DNA from: Rhexocercosporidium sp. MPI-PUGE-AT-0058
Taxonomy: Eukaryota; Ascomycota; Leotiomycetes; Helotiales
DNA length: 64,000 nucleotides
Reading direction: 5' to 3'
Assembly: GCA_020746875.1 (NCBI GenBank)
Contig: JAGTJL010000006.1
Coordinates: 2,170,001-2,234,000, forward strand
The position numbers were made by a program, and so were the translations under genes. The notes under the pieces are model-generated. The model was given only the letters and a program-made list of their open reading frames with translations. It was not told where the DNA came from and made no database searches. This document shows positions 1 to 12,488 of the stretch, piece after piece (within the stretch, counting starts at the first letter, position 1; the number at the start of each line of letters is the position of its first letter).

Positions 1-463
1 CATCCTTCGCCTTCTTGTACGCATCGATCTCCTTCTTTGCCTCGTCTCTGGCTTCCTTTACACGCTTTGTGCGGTCTGCTCCAATTAGCTTTCCTTCTTC
101 CTCGTCGACCATGAATATTCTTTCAGCGCATCCTTACATTCTCTAGCTGTAATCCCAGTAGTCAGTGTAAGTCATCAAGCCAATTCCAATTCCCAACCAC
201 AAGACCAGACCAAGCAGCCAAACATACCTCTCTGAACAATCTTCTGCGCCTCCCTCTCAGCCTATTCAACGATTACAATCAGCGTCTGTACTCCCCTGCC
301 ATAACCACCCAAGATCTAGCCGCCGTCGTGGGATACGTACATCGAGCAGGGTCTGGATACCTGCGGAGTTTTGTGCAGACTATACGCCATCCATCTGATT
401 AGCCAATGTTCCCATAACCACAAATATGACATAATGTATGTGGGTGCAGAGAGAACATACCAT
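1..463 (-). CDS. VMA10: V-type proton ATPase subunit G (partial, 3' end off the window)
   Basis: Subunit G forms part of the peripheral stalk of the vacuolar proton pump (V1 sector), which acidifies vacuoles and endosomes. The spliced reading gives SAQNSAGIQTLLD, then AEREAQKIVQR, then AREYRTKRVKEARDEAKK, the classic N-terminal helix of the Vma10 family. Exons on the minus strand are 461-463, 341-379, 228-261, 138-146 and 75 to the left edge; every junction is GT-AG and keeps the frame. Two exons are extreme: the first coding exon is only the ATG, and the fourth is 9 nt. The start is firm because the intron begins right after ATG and the next exon opens with the family sequence. The C-terminal half lies outside the window. 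Confidence 0.93.
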
Positions 464-774
464 CTTGCAATCCTCCTTTGTCTGGTTATTTCAGGGTATC
501 GTGGTGGGCGTAGAAGGAGCTCGTTCGTTATCGCGGGATGTTCAGATTGAGGATCGATCCAGGTCCAGCTTGCCCAGGCCAGCTCCCAAAGCAACAAGAG
601 CTGCAGCTCCAGACCCCTGCTCGGCATCCCCCGTCAATATCGTACCTTCAACCATTCTGACTTCAACACCACTTGCTTGCACTTCAGCAACTCACAATGC
701 GCCATTGAAAGCTTCAATCGAAATACCGAGAGCAGGAAGTGTTGAAGGAGGATTCCCCGTAAAGAAAGTTAGAC
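464..774. promoter_or_regulatory. Divergent promoter between VMA10 and PET117
   Basis: This 311-bp gap separates two genes transcribed away from each other, so it must hold both promoters and leaders. I see no RNA gene, repeat or convincing coding frame. The open frame crossing it on the plus strand is a shadow without family features. Confidence 0.6.
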
Positions 775-1131
775 ATGTCCCGCCCAGCCAAACTCACGCT
801 CGCGGGCACGTCGCTCTTCGCCATCGCAACGGTCTTCTTCGTGCACTATGGGCAGCAAGCCGAGAAAGCTGTTTGTACACCCTCCTTACCCCTCTCACCA
901 CTACCCTCTTTCCCTGGAACTATCTTCCTTTCAGCTCCTACGATCCGGCGAGACTAACGCAAGTTCATCTCTCTCTAGGCAATGCACCAGGGCGTCGTAC
1001 GGGACATGGAACAGCAGCGATTGAAGAAGGAGCGCCAGTTAGATTTCGATATGCAGAGGGCCCTGGAGGAGGAATATAAGAAGGTGCAGAGTGTACATGA
1101 TGGGGCGGTCGTGGTTGAGAAGCCGAGGTAG
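775..1131 (+). CDS. PET117: Cytochrome c oxidase assembly protein PET117
   Basis: Pet117 is a small protein of the mitochondrial inner membrane needed to assemble complex IV. Exons 775-870 and 979-1131 join in phase across a GT-AG intron with a good branch site (agactaacgc), giving 82 residues, the usual size. The N-terminus MSRPAKLTLAGTSLFAI is followed by one hydrophobic segment (about residues 8-24). The hallmark MHQGVVRDMEQQRLKKERQ opens exon 2, and the tail is a charged helix. Family recognition is strong; cell location is inferred from the family. Confidence 0.9.
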
Positions 1132-1767
1132 CATTGACCTACTGGAAAGCTTGCTTGGAGGATCTACGAATCGAATGTCTATTCCACTCTACTATACTTT
1201 ACTTCGAGGTGGGAAGAGGAAATTGTATAAAATGGGTGTACAATACTGTAGAAGGGAAAAAGGCAGGCATGGGCATTGGGCGGCGCGAAGGCATCAAATA
1301 GCTGAAGAATCGAATCACTTCAAGCAGTACAGGCGGGAATGAATGGATTTTAGAGTATACAGAGAGATACACATCATACAGAGCACTTTTGGCAGGAAAG
1401 GCAGGACCAAGACCAAGACCAAAAATCTTTGTTCTGCATTATTCATCTTCTTTTCTTTTTGTCGGTCGTCTCGATTCTTCCATCATCTCTCGGGAAAATC
1501 TAGCTATGGTACACTAGATCTGCCTGGGAAAAAGCGCGCCCAAATTTCACTCGCTCGCTTAACCCTCCCCCTTCTCCCATTCCTGCTTCAGACAAAGACA
1601 ACCAATATGTATGCAGGGTGCCCTGTCCATTTTGTTCCAGGCATTCTTGCTCCCTTCCCAAACGCCTCAATATGCAAAGATTCATGATCCCTCTACCAAC
1701 CAACTTTCCCTATACATTCTTACATCTTGATTCCTCCCTCCACCTCCACTCCTCACTCGAAAAGAGA
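1132..1767. other. Convergent 3' flanks of PET117 and RPB2
   Basis: The 636-bp stretch between two convergent genes is T/C-rich, and no frame in it resembles a protein. It probably holds both 3' untranslated regions. No repeat or RNA gene was seen. Confidence 0.6.
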
Positions 1768-4700
1768 TTAACGGACTGTAATTCCAGATCTTGTGGTGAA
1801 CAATCTAGCTGCGATGTTCATTGATGCAAGTTCTTGGAAGAGCAACTTCGCAGCATATGGAATATGGATCTGCGATATTTTGGTCTTGTTCTTGCAAGGT
1901 CGGCACTCGAAGGATTGGGTAGAGAGTTTGCTATCATACGTTAGTACTAGAATTTTCAGAAGAAAGATGAAGAAACTTACGCAATCGGAGTCATTAGTCC
2001 ACAGATGTCACACACATGGACTCTGAAAGCATCCGATACCTCAAACAATCTCTCCTTCAAGAAGGATGCCGCTCCGTGCGAGATCATACAATCACGCTCC
2101 ATCTCTCCGAAACGCAGACCACCATCTCTGGCACGACCTTCTACCGGTTGCCTGGTCAGAATCTGGACTGGACCTCTGGCTCGAGCATGAATCTTGTCAT
2201 CAACCATATGGCGCAGACGTTGATAATAGGTTGGGCCTAGGAAGACTTGAGCCATCATCTTTCGTCCAGTGTGACCATGGTACATGATCTCGAAGCCACG
2301 GGAATGGTATCCGTGAGCGCGGAGGAGCTTGGAGACTGAGTCAACAGTGACCTCTGTGAAAGGAGTCGCATCGCCCTCGAGTCCACGAAGCGTCGAGACC
2401 TTACTCAACTGACACTCGATCAAATGTGCAATTGTCATACGGGAAGGAATAGCGTGGGGGTTGATGATCAAATCGGGCACGATACCCTGGCAAGTGAAAG
2501 GCATATCCTCATGGCGGTAAGTGATACCGATGGTACCCTTCTGTCCGTGACGGGAGGCAAACTTGTCACCAATCTGGGGAATCTTCGTAGTTCTCATGCG
2601 AACCTTGACGAACTTGAGACCCTCGGCATTGGTGGTGAGTAAGACCTGATCCACAATACCGTTCTCAGTACTTCGCAATGGAGTAGATGCATCGCGCTTG
2701 ACGTGAGCCTTGGTACGCATGCCAAGTTCCTCATTGTCTGGCGCGATCGGGGCAGTTTTTCCAATGATAATATCCTCTCCGGAGACCCGAACACCCGGAG
2801 CGACAAGTCCGTCGTCGTCAAGCTTGTCATATGTTCCGTGCTTGAGCTTCATGGTATCATTTCTGAATGGCTTCTCAAATGCCTCCACAACGTTCATTCC
2901 GATGCGCTTCTCCTGATCCGTGTAGGCTCGGTAGAACAAGCTTCGGAACAGACCTCGATCAATACTGCTCTGGTTCATGATGACGGAATCTTCTTGATTG
3001 TAACCGGAGTAACAAGCAATAGCGACAATGGCATTTTGACCGGCAGGAAGCTCTCGGAATTTAAGGAACTCCATTGATCGAGTCGTGGCAAGAGGCTTCT
3101 GAGGATAGTAGAGAATGTTCGCCATGGTATCCATTCTCACGTCGAAATTCGTCAGGAATACTCCCATAGCTTGCTTACCCATGGCAGACTGGTAGGTGTT
3201 ACGGGGAGACTGTTTGAGTTAGCAAAATATTACCTACAAATATTGTTGTATAGCACATACTTGATTGTGATCTGGAAAGGGGATAATGCTTGCGCAAATC
3301 CCCAGGATCATGCTCGGATGAATCTCGCAATGAGTCCACATATGCGCTGTAGGATTGACTGGAGCCTTTACACGCTTGTTCAGGTCTTCGCTTTGGTCGG
3401 GCTGGATTTTGTAACCAGCCTGCAGTTGGCGAGAAATGTCCAAGTCTTCAGGAGTCATGACAATCATGATCGTCTCCTCTTCTTCAGCATCGACATACTC
3501 CACCACACCCTCGTTGATTAAACCCTGGAAACCGAAGTAATGATCCTCCTTTGTTTGCGGATCCAGATTTGCAGGAAGAGCTTGATCATCTTCCAGTCTT
3601 CGAATATGATCCTTGTTCAAGACCAGGTTGCCCTTATTGGCACTATCAACGTCATTGTCCACAACGAAGAGCGGTCTGCAGACTCTCCCGGCGTCTGTGA
3701 AGATCTTGAACTCTCTGTCTCGAATGTCACGGATCAAGGAGACTTCGTGAGAAATCAAATGTGACCGTCTCAAGTGCTGCACTGTCTTGACAAGATGGCT
3801 AGGGTCTCGATGCACTCCGACCCAGACACCATTGACGAAGACCTTGGTAGCATTGGGCGAGCGTAGAGGCTCGTATTCTTCGAGAACTTCCATATTTCGT
3901 TGAATCATGAACTCGATGATAGGATCACTAGGCGTACCGACAGTAACATAGCACATGAGAGCCAAGTTCTTGACTAGACCACAAGCTTGACCCTCAGGTG
4001 TCTCAGCAGGACACACCAAGCCCCAATGGGTGTTGTGAAGTTGACGAGGCTTCGCAATTTTACCGTCACGACCGATAGGCGTGTTTGTACGACGAAGATG
4101 GGATAACGTTGAGGAGAACGTGTATCGATTGAGCACCTGGGAGACACCAGCAGTAGAGCTGGCAGCCTTCTTCTGATCTCCCCAATTACCAGTAGCCAAA
4201 GAGTACTTGAGACCGTTTGTGAGCGTGGTGGCCTTAACTCCTAGTGTAAGATTGAACTCTCGGTTGTTCTCGACGCAGCGCTGAAGGTATTTGTAGACAT
4301 CGGAGGTCAATCTGCGGAACAAACCACGGAACAGCTTCGCAAGAAGTGGACCAGCGAGATCTAAGCGCTTCTTTCCAAAATGATCTCGATCATCAGTTTC
4401 TCGGCGTCCAAGAGCGCACTGGAGCATCTTGTGAACCATATATCCCAGGAAGAAGGCTTTTCGGGTCTCACTACCCTCTGCTTGAGAGATGTGCGGCAAC
4501 AACTCCTTCTGCATGATGTCGCGCGCATATTTGATACGCTTGTCGCGAGTGAGGGTTTGGCTGTTGTTACCACGCTTACCGATAAAATCCAAGGCAACTT
4601 CACGGTCCTGAATAACGAAGGCCTCCTCAATACAGGGCTTCAACATTTCCAACATCTGAGTATCGTTGCGATCATAGCAAATATGGTTCAAGATGTCTTC

Positions 4701-5672
4701 GTCAGAAACGACTCCAAGAGCACGGAAAACCACTGCAATTGGGATGTCGCTCTTGATATATGGTAGTGTGGATTTAATCGTCTGGCCGAAGCCTCCTCTG
4801 TTACCATCACCCTTGGCAAAGAGCTTGATAGACATTTGAGATATGAGTCGCGAGCCTTTCTCGAGGGCACTCCGAATTTCGGCGATGTATGGAGTAGGAC
4901 TCGGGAGTGACTTCTTGAACACCTGGACAATGTTGGCAGCACTGCGCTCCTGGGCGATCAAAACCTTTTCAGATCCGTTGATGATGAAATATCCTCCCTG
5001 GTCGTATGGGCACTCGTTCCAACCATAGAGCTCATCCTCGTCAAGATCCTTCAAAATGCAGTACTTCGACTTCAGCATGATAGGCAGCTTCCCGATGAAT
5101 ACTCGATCGGGGGCTCTCTCTGCCTTGTCTCCATCTAGCGCACCACCATCCTCATCTTCCCATACCAAACGTGTAGGATGATTGCCACTAGTTGCCATCT
5201 CAGTCTCTTGTTCTTCATCGAGCTCGTTGAGAGGAACAGGGCGCTCAACCGCCACGGAGACCTTCTTTGTCATTTCGAGGTAGAGGGGACTCGAGTAGGT
5301 GAGGTTTCGCAACCGGGCTTCCTGTGGAAGCATGACAGAAGTACTTCCATCACCCTCGGTCATGGCTGGTCGCGACAGCAGAACGGTACCAAACTTGATT
5401 TCATATCTACGAAGGGCGATCGGGTTCTCATCAGAGGATGGCGGGTTGTTCTGGTCGAGGGTGAGTTGCGAATTTTCCTCTACCAGTTCCTGCATAGTCG
5501 TAGAAACAAACTCGTCGAAGGAGTCTACTTGCTGCGACACCAATCCTTTGGACTCGAAGAATGAGGAGATGACCATCCAGCAGTCCTCGGCCGTAATACC
5601 TCCATCCTCCTCCTCGTCGTTGTACTCCTCGTCAAACTCGTAGCCATCTTCGAATTCCTGTACTTCCGCCAT
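1768..5672 (-). CDS. RPB2: DNA-directed RNA polymerase II subunit RPB2
   Basis: Second-largest subunit of RNA polymerase II, forming one side of the active cleft and part of the catalytic centre. Exons on the minus strand are 3261-5672, 1981-3209 and 1768-1930, joined by 51- and 50-bp GT-AG introns, giving 1267 residues, close to the family norm. Visible signatures are [18 protein letters not shown] near the N-terminus, [45 protein letters not shown], and a C-terminal zinc site made of CDICG and CRPC, split by the last intron. I chose the ATG of [10 protein letters not shown] at 5670-5672. The frame stays open 96 bp further upstream, but only a TTG is there. The acidic N-terminus is typical. 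Confidence 0.96.
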
Positions 5673-7165
5673 GTTGGAGGTATGAGAGGGTGTAGGAAGG
5701 CCGCTGTAGTTATTAGGAGCTGGGAGAGGGCGAAGGTTTAGAGAAGAATGCTCGTCGCGCAAAGCCAAAGGTGAGGTGAGAAGGGGGCGGCCGCCTTCAA
5801 AGTGCCCAGGACTGGGGAGACTTTAAAGACCGTATATCGGTAGCATGAAGATAGGAACAACTTCGGTGGTAGAGGCAGAAGTGTCAAAGAGGACTTCGCG
5901 GCTGGTTGTGATTCTTGGATGGTGCCCTTCGAGAGCTGTTGACGCGACCTAATCTTTTCGCATCAATGCCTTCAGGTTGCCTTTGGCCTCCCTGCTGCTT
6001 CGCTCCGCTTACAATCTGAGTCTAACGCCTTTGAGTTAGCCTGGAGGAATAACTCACGGCCCGAACAACATTTGACGGACCTCATTCACTTCTCTTCTCT
6101 GCTGGTAAGTAAGATACTGCAAGACACCATTGTCAATTGCTCCAATCAATGTGCTAGATGACGAGAACCTCAATGTCGTTGTTTTCGAGTGTCGGTGAAC
6201 GAGACTACGCATATGCAGTCATCTTTCACATTGCGTTCTGTTGTTTGTTGCCCGCCCCGAGGAAGGAATCAAAGGAAAAGGGATACCAGTCTTTGACCAG
6301 GTCGTTCATGAAAAGATAAGGTAAAAAGGCCGAGCTAATGGAAAATAGCTACTACTCCCAGCATGAGAGATATGTCGCAGGGTCACCACCACAGTATGAA
6401 ATGGAACCACTTCCTGGCGCAAGGCTGAGCTAGCCTGAATACCTAATCATGTGACGGGGTTAGTATTCGAAAGGTGTACTTCTTTCGGGTTTAGTGTTCA
6501 TATTCCCTTCTCCAATTTAGCTTTAAGTCGCAACCTCAATTCTTGGTTGACCTGTAGGTCTTCTCTTGAATGTCAAATAGTTCGCGTGACATGGAGAGTA
6601 ACATTCATGAGTTTTTCTGGGGGATAATGGAACAAGTTGAGTGGCTAAATATTTCAATAAAAGCATTAATTATAACCTGTGCTGTTGAACTTATAAGTAA
6701 GTGGTCAATAAGGTATGCATACATGGCTATCGGGTACGTTATGAAGTGGCCGATTTTGGCGAGGTGTCCAAACGCGAGAGTATTGAGTTTTTGACTACGA
6801 AATTCTGATTGAAAGCGAACGAAAAAACGATAGAAGATCGGACTACTATTGTGAAAACGGATCTAATAATTAATTCTTATTCTATTATTATAAGTTGTGG
6901 AACTTTTCCTTTAGAACTTCGACTTTAGTATTCTCTACGTGCCTCAATCGGTAGCATGGATGAACTCGAAGCCCACCAAAGATGGAACGGAAGTTGTTTC
7001 TTCCGGTACCAAGCGCTGCACGGCAATCCTATTTCCCACGCGACCGTCGATGAGGCTTGGATATTCGGCATCACATCCTCTTGCGCTGCATTATACTATA
7101 ATTAATGTACTCTGTTCAAGAATACCCTTCTTGTGCTTGGCTCATTTATAGGTCAAGTGTGACTT
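5673..7165. other. RPB2 upstream region and AT-rich spacer
   Basis: The part next to RPB2 should hold its promoter and leader. From about 6,560 to 6,920 the DNA becomes clearly A/T-rich, with runs such as ttaattcttattctattatt. No protein family, RNA gene or terminal repeat was recognised. Confidence 0.5.
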
Positions 7166-9358
7166 ATGTCAAAAGCTCAATGTGTACCCACTGCCGTGAT
7201 GACCCAGCTCAATGATCCAACAGCCAATACACCTGCCGCCCTAACAGATTCAGATATCTGTGAGGATTGCAAGACCATACTAGAGATATATGTCTACGCC
7301 AGGTCCGGGTCTGCTATGTCTGAGCAAGAACCTAAACCGAAGGTGCATGGGCTCTTTCGTCTGAAAACTGCAATCAGAGGTGTAAACTGTCATCTGTGTG
7401 CTCTCTTCCTCAGTCTTTTCAGCAAAGATGATCTACGAGAGCTCGAGCATGATGAGGTAACGGTGGAATGTGAATTGTCTTCCTCTAGAAGTCCTCGAGC
7501 TCTTCTTGTAGGGGGAAAGTCCTTGAATGTCAAGCAAATAAGTAAATATGATAGTGCACTCCTTCGCTCATGCCTGAGAACTGATTCTGTTCTACTACAG
7601 CGCAAGAAATTGGGATACTTGATAATGGAGAATTACCTTCCCCCAGTCCGTTTACGGGATCGTCGAAGACCTTGCAGCTAGCAAATCGATGGCTGAATGA
7701 CTGCGCAATAAACCACGCAGGGTGCTCAGAGGGCTTTATTCCCGGCTTCATGCCATCAAGGCTTATCGATATAGGCCTAGACGGCGCGATTTTACCCAAG
7801 TTAATAGAGACGTCTTCAATGACATCTCCCCAGAGATACTTATCACTAAGCCACTGCTGGGGCGGCAAGGTTCCCTTGAGTTTATGCCATGGTAGCCTTG
7901 TAGGCATGAGAGAGGAGATAAGCTATGGAGATCTTCCAAAAACTTTCCAACATGCCCTTATTGTCACCCGGCAACTTAATTTTCGATATGTTTGGATTGA
8001 TTCTCTCTGTATCATCCAGGATTCCCATGAGGACTGGGTGAAAGAATCTGATCGAATGCGTCAGGTGTATTCTAATTCATTCTGCAATATCGCCGCCTCT
8101 GCCGCTGAGAATTCGTCAGAAGGTCTATTCTTCGATAGATACCCCGGTTTAATAATGCCTCTTCGATTTCAATCGATGGAAGTGGCTACTTGATAGATCC
8201 CCCAAATGCAGGCATGCATTTTGTAGATCAAGCTCCCCTAAGTCGTAGAGGATGGGTTTACCAAGAACGGCTTTTCTCGCCACGCATACTGCATTTTGCA
8301 GCTTCACAGGTCTTTTGGGAATGCAGAAATCACAGCGCATGTGAGACATATCCATCAGCATATCCTGCGGGTCGTATTCCTTTCATGTCCCCACTCAAGC
8401 GAATCGATCCTGTACAAGATGGTTTGCCAATCAGACGACGTGATGGGGGGGCGATTTTCAACAATGCTTCAGACACATTCTTGGACGAATTTGCACTTTG
8501 GAATATGATAATTGGGAACTATTCCCGGTGCAGCTTAACGCAGCATACTGATAGATTGGTTGCCATCTCAGGAGTTGCCGCAAAATTTCAGGAGGTATCG
8601 AACAACAATGTCGACGACTATCTAGCTGGAATGTGGAGAAATCAACTACCATATAGCTTGACGTGGCAAGCTTTGGGCCAAAACAGCCGACCCGCAGCCT
8701 ACACATCCCCAACGTGGTCATGGGCATCGATCACAGGGCTTGCCAAGAGGAAAGTGTGACAAATTCGCAGCATCAACAGCTTGTTGAGATTTCTGCATGC
8801 TCTGTAGAACTTGCAGGTTTAAGTAAGTTCGGTCAAGTAGATAGCGGATTCATTACTTTGAAGGGAAGCTTAATGGCAATGCCACTAAGCATCTGCCAAA
8901 GCAACGAGCTAGTGTTACCATGTCTAGGTTGTCAGGAGAATTTGGAAACACTTAGTCTCCCGTTCACCTTGGATGTCTCTAGACCACGCGTTGACCGGTT
9001 AGCGGAAGCCCGCCAAAGGCTTCACTTCCCTGTATCTTGGGCAAGGAGTCTCACACAAGTCTATTCCGATATTTATTCAGAATATCCTCTAGTCTACGGT
9101 GTGCCGATTTCAGCTCATCGGCTAGGCGCGAGTCGAGAAGTCGAAGGGCTCCTACTCGAGGCAACGAGAAACGTTGGCGAATTCCGCCGGGTTGGAACCT
9201 TTTCTTACACGTCCTGGGAAGATATGCAAGGATGTTTTCCTGATCAATATCTTGACGCCTTTCGGCTTTTCGATTCTCAAGCTACGAGGTTAGGCTTCAC
9301 CTCCGTTCCTACTGATCACCTCGATTATGACCTTTGGTATACGATCAAGATAATATAA
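7166..9358 (+). pseudogene. HET-domain protein gene with two apparent frameshifts
   Basis: HET-domain proteins are intracellular factors, some of which trigger cell death when unlike hyphae fuse. Exon 1 (7166-7541) and the next exon (from 7601) join across a 59-bp GT-AG intron. Recognisable HET blocks in order are RYLSLSHCWGG, YVWIDSLCIIQDSHEDW, RGWVYQERLFSPRILHF and the later PTWSWASITG. The frame breaks near 8165-8180 and again near 8728-8735. In each case the homologous reading continues in the frame expected after loss of one base, next to short T or G runs. The stop is at 9356-9358. Either the gene is recently dead or the assembly lost two homopolymer bases. An intron at 8147-8211 could bridge the first break but would remove conserved-looking sequence. 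Confidence 0.75.
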
Positions 9359-10070
9359 GCAGCCGGCTTCCATTGCATTAAATCAAGGATCTGGCAGCAA
9401 TTCAAATGTCTCATGGTCATTCCCTCTTCCCGTGCTATACATCATCCTCCTTAATGGGTTCTTTGCATAAACACCAGCTAATCTCGTGATCCACGTCGTA
9501 TATAGACTTCGCCCAGGAAAACTTGTAGTGCCTATGGACTCGCAAGTCTTTCTGTGGTTCACATTGCTATTGAACAGAGCCTTGCCCTTCCGCCAGACCT
9601 GGCGCTAGCGGTTTAAATAGTTGTGTAGAATGGCAAGCTCTTACTTAGATGATCAGATTGTTGTAATTTTTGACAGAAGCGATAATGTATGGCTCTTGCA
9701 AAGGCGATTTGTCGAAAACGTCGTGCGCTGTAGATATCAGAGTGTTAGGAAAGTGTATAGTAGCCAGTCTATTAGTTGTAATTAATATTGTATACATAGC
9801 ATATACTAGGCGTGAGGTTGTAAAAGAAGATTTTGTTGGTATTGACCGTGGGTTTATTTATTTAAGACTATACTGAGAACCCGTGGCTCGTACGCCTCTT
9901 CTTACTGAAGTTCGCTGCAAATGCTCGCAAGTACCATGAGACTGCTCGATCCTGAACACGAAAGATTTAACTTCAGACGTGCTGAAGATTTTCTGCAGTA
10001 GAATTAACGACTACTGTAGATTTTTAGTTTATTGTTCTCATAGTACTGCCTCCTTTGGGTCTCATCCAAT
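9359..10070. other. Spacer downstream of the HET gene
   Basis: No coding frame here resembles a known family. The stretch 9,670-9,880 is A/T-rich. It may be decayed sequence belonging to the neighbouring HET and ankyrin relics. Confidence 0.45.
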
Positions 10071-10596
10071 TTGCGCAGTTCCTTTGGGCAAGAGCGGTGC
10101 ACTGGCCAACAACTATTTCGGGCGATCATTCAAGCCAAAGATCCGGCCGCTCCCGTCGCTACGGATGGTAAAATTGAGCTGGTGAGATATCTCATATCTC
10201 TGGAACACCTCCGTGTCGACGAAGGAGATCGAACTGGTCGAACTCCTTTCTCTTGGGCGGCAGGAAATGGACATCTAGAAACGACGGTCTGCCTACGGCG
10301 CAGCCAGCGCGTCAATATATCGAGCAAGGATAAAGATGGGCGAAATACGCTTTCTTGGGCATGCTCGGGTGGTCATCATAGAGTGGTCAGGCCTTGTCGA
10401 CGTGAACAAAAGGGACCGCAGTAGGCGAAGTCCCCTATCATTTGTTAAAAGTTATGGCTATTTGGATATCGTTCAGATGTTGTTGAACATGGAAGGTATT
10501 GAAGCTGAGAGCAAACATAATGACGGACTAACACCTTTGTCACATGTAACCCGGTACTCAGCTATTGTGAAATTATTGCAGACGTTCAGTAAATAG
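10071..10596 (+). pseudogene. Ankyrin-repeat gene remnant
   Basis: Three to four ankyrin-like units can be read in two plus-strand frames. The first frame contains GKIELVRYLISLE, GRTPFSWAAGNGHLET and KDKDGRNTLSWACSGGHHR. The second contains VDVNKRDRSRRSPLSF, GYLDIVQMLL and DGLTPLSHVTRYSAIV. The switch of frame falls near 10,370-10,400 with no sensible intron, so at least one indel has broken the gene. There is no convincing start, and the frame ends at a stop at 10,594-10,596. Ankyrin repeats often form the sensor end of fungal NLR-like or HET proteins. A link with the neighbouring HET gene is only a guess. Confidence 0.6.
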
Positions 10597-10697
10597 TTTT
10601 CTGTTTCATTTACGTAGTATCAATGAATACACTGCTTCTAGTCCATAGCAGAGAAACTTCACTCAATCCTGAAATGCCGACCGATTATAGAGGCTAG

Positions 10698-11105
10698 ATG
10701 TCGTTTGCGGAGGAGGTGACATCCTCAATGCATGAAGACCAGGTTGACCATGGGACGAGGAGATGGCGGCAGGATCAAATTATTGCAGGACGTACTGGCA
10801 GGAGCTGGAAAAGGCCGACGACGACGATGACGATAGTGTGGAGTGCGAGCAGCGGGGAAATAAACAGCAGCACCAAACAGGAGGAATCAATACTGGCCAG
10901 CATTCCAGAAGCAGCGGTCATGGTCATAACACGAAAGACAATGATGACTAGGACAACGAGGAAGACGAGAACCCACGTCCTACGAAGAGCGGAGACTAAT
11001 CCAGCATCGCTTGAGATGCCTCCGAATCTCCCCCTAAATGCAGCTCAGCAAGCCTTGTCTGGCATGAGCTCACAACGTGAAGCTATCCTCAACCACGTAA
11101 TTTGA
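10698..11105 (+). pseudogene. Low-complexity coding debris
   Basis: The frame from about 10,763 reads ADDDDDDSVECEQRGN and then a Gln/His/Ser-rich stretch; past a TAG near 10,952 the same frame goes on with DNEEDENPRPTKSGD. Acidic low-complexity coding sequence with an internal stop fits a decayed gene. A second overlapping frame is open from 10,698 to 11,105 but resembles nothing I know. No family can be assigned. Confidence 0.25.
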
Positions 11106-12488
11106 GATGGGCAATGCTCAGTCCTTGACTGATCTGTTCGTGAACGAGGGGGCGGGGTAACTTAAAGTGTATCTACACCCGATCCAATTTAGAGAAGTGA
11201 CCTTGGCGAGCCCTGCCGAAGAAGTGGCCTGTAGTTCCTGCTCTTCCTTTTCATGGCTGTTGCATCTTTCTCATCTATGCCAAGTGATGCAGCTATCTTG
11301 GAGAGTTCTTCGCTCTGCCGTCTCCGACCCTCCCTTTTCCTGCTTCGAACGCTCTGACTATGCTACCAATTCGTTTAGTTTCTCCAGGCCAACCACATTC
11401 TTAAAAATACTCAACTCGATCGCTTTGCAAGGGAATAGTTGGCGAGGAAACCGATGATACCATTAATAGCCAGGTTTAATTGATTGTTTAGCTATCATTC
11501 CGAGATAATAAAGGACGAGGCGATAGTGTTGTTGACGGTGGTAGATGAGTGGCTGGTTCACTGCTATCTAACTGAAGCTGGTGAGGGTGTCACCGATATA
11601 GTTGTTAACAGCGGATACAGTCGGAAAGTCATCACTTTGGTGGGTTGAAGTGGGGGGCACTGCTGAGAAGAGCGGACGCTGTGGTATGTCCCACAGCTGG
11701 ACACCAAGTGACTATGGAGGTATATCTGGATGAGCGATGCTCGTGGACACGATGTTCAGCTGTGATGGAAATGCTGAAGTAACGAATGCGCGCCGAGAGA
11801 GCGGAAGCGAAGGGACCTCGGTTATCTGGAGGCTTGTGTCGGCTATCGTGCCTGTGACGAGGGGGAGATGAAGGGGTAGAAGCTACTTTTTCTCTACGAC
11901 TTTTGTCTGTACCTATCCTATCCTTCTACTATTCTCCCTTTTACGCCCAAGATCTCCGAATTCCAAAAGCCAATTGTTCTTAAACCCGAAAGTTCTGTCG
12001 TCGTTTGATATGCATTCAATCCCTGCACGGTTGTTAACTATCCCCATCTATCGCCGCTAGGGGTTCAACTACATCATCGAATCCGAAACCTGCACAACAA
12101 TTTAGCACTTCCCAAGCTCCATTATTTTTCTTAACAACTCGAATCACGGCGTTGCACGGTATCAGATATCTGGAATCTAAGCCTCTAAATCGGCAGGCGT
12201 CGGATTTAAGAATAGATTTCCAACAATTAACAGCGAAAAGTGGCCCTGGTCTGCATGTCACTACAGGGACATCTAGCTTCGAGAGTTGCGTCAAGACAAC
12301 TTTTTCTGGACCCATTGCGTAAGTGGGCTGTTCTTACATTCGGATAAGAAGTTCTCAAAAAAAAAATATTGGCTATGTCGAAGCCTACGAAAACCCCTTC
12401 TTCAGCAGCAACTGAAAGAATTCTCTCTCTCTCAAATCACCTTCAAGATTCTTTGAACCCAGCAGACGATATACACAAGGCAGAAAAT
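11106..12488. other. Spacer upstream of the alcohol dehydrogenase
   Basis: Open frames here, including a 93-codon one on the minus strand at 12034-12315, show no recognisable family. The last few hundred bases should hold the promoter and leader of the dehydrogenase. An A-run lies at about 12,357-12,367. Confidence 0.4.

Noticed and set aside
5673..5768. Longer N-terminus for RPB2
   Set aside because: The extension begins at TTG; the first ATG is at 5670-5672 and gives the normal family length.
8147..8211. Intron bridging the first HET frameshift
   Set aside because: Donor gtttaa is poor and it would remove sequence that reads like the family; a one-base loss explains the break better.
12034..12315. 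93-codon minus-strand frame with several Cys
   Set aside because: No recognised family, no splice partners, and located in the dehydrogenase's upstream region.
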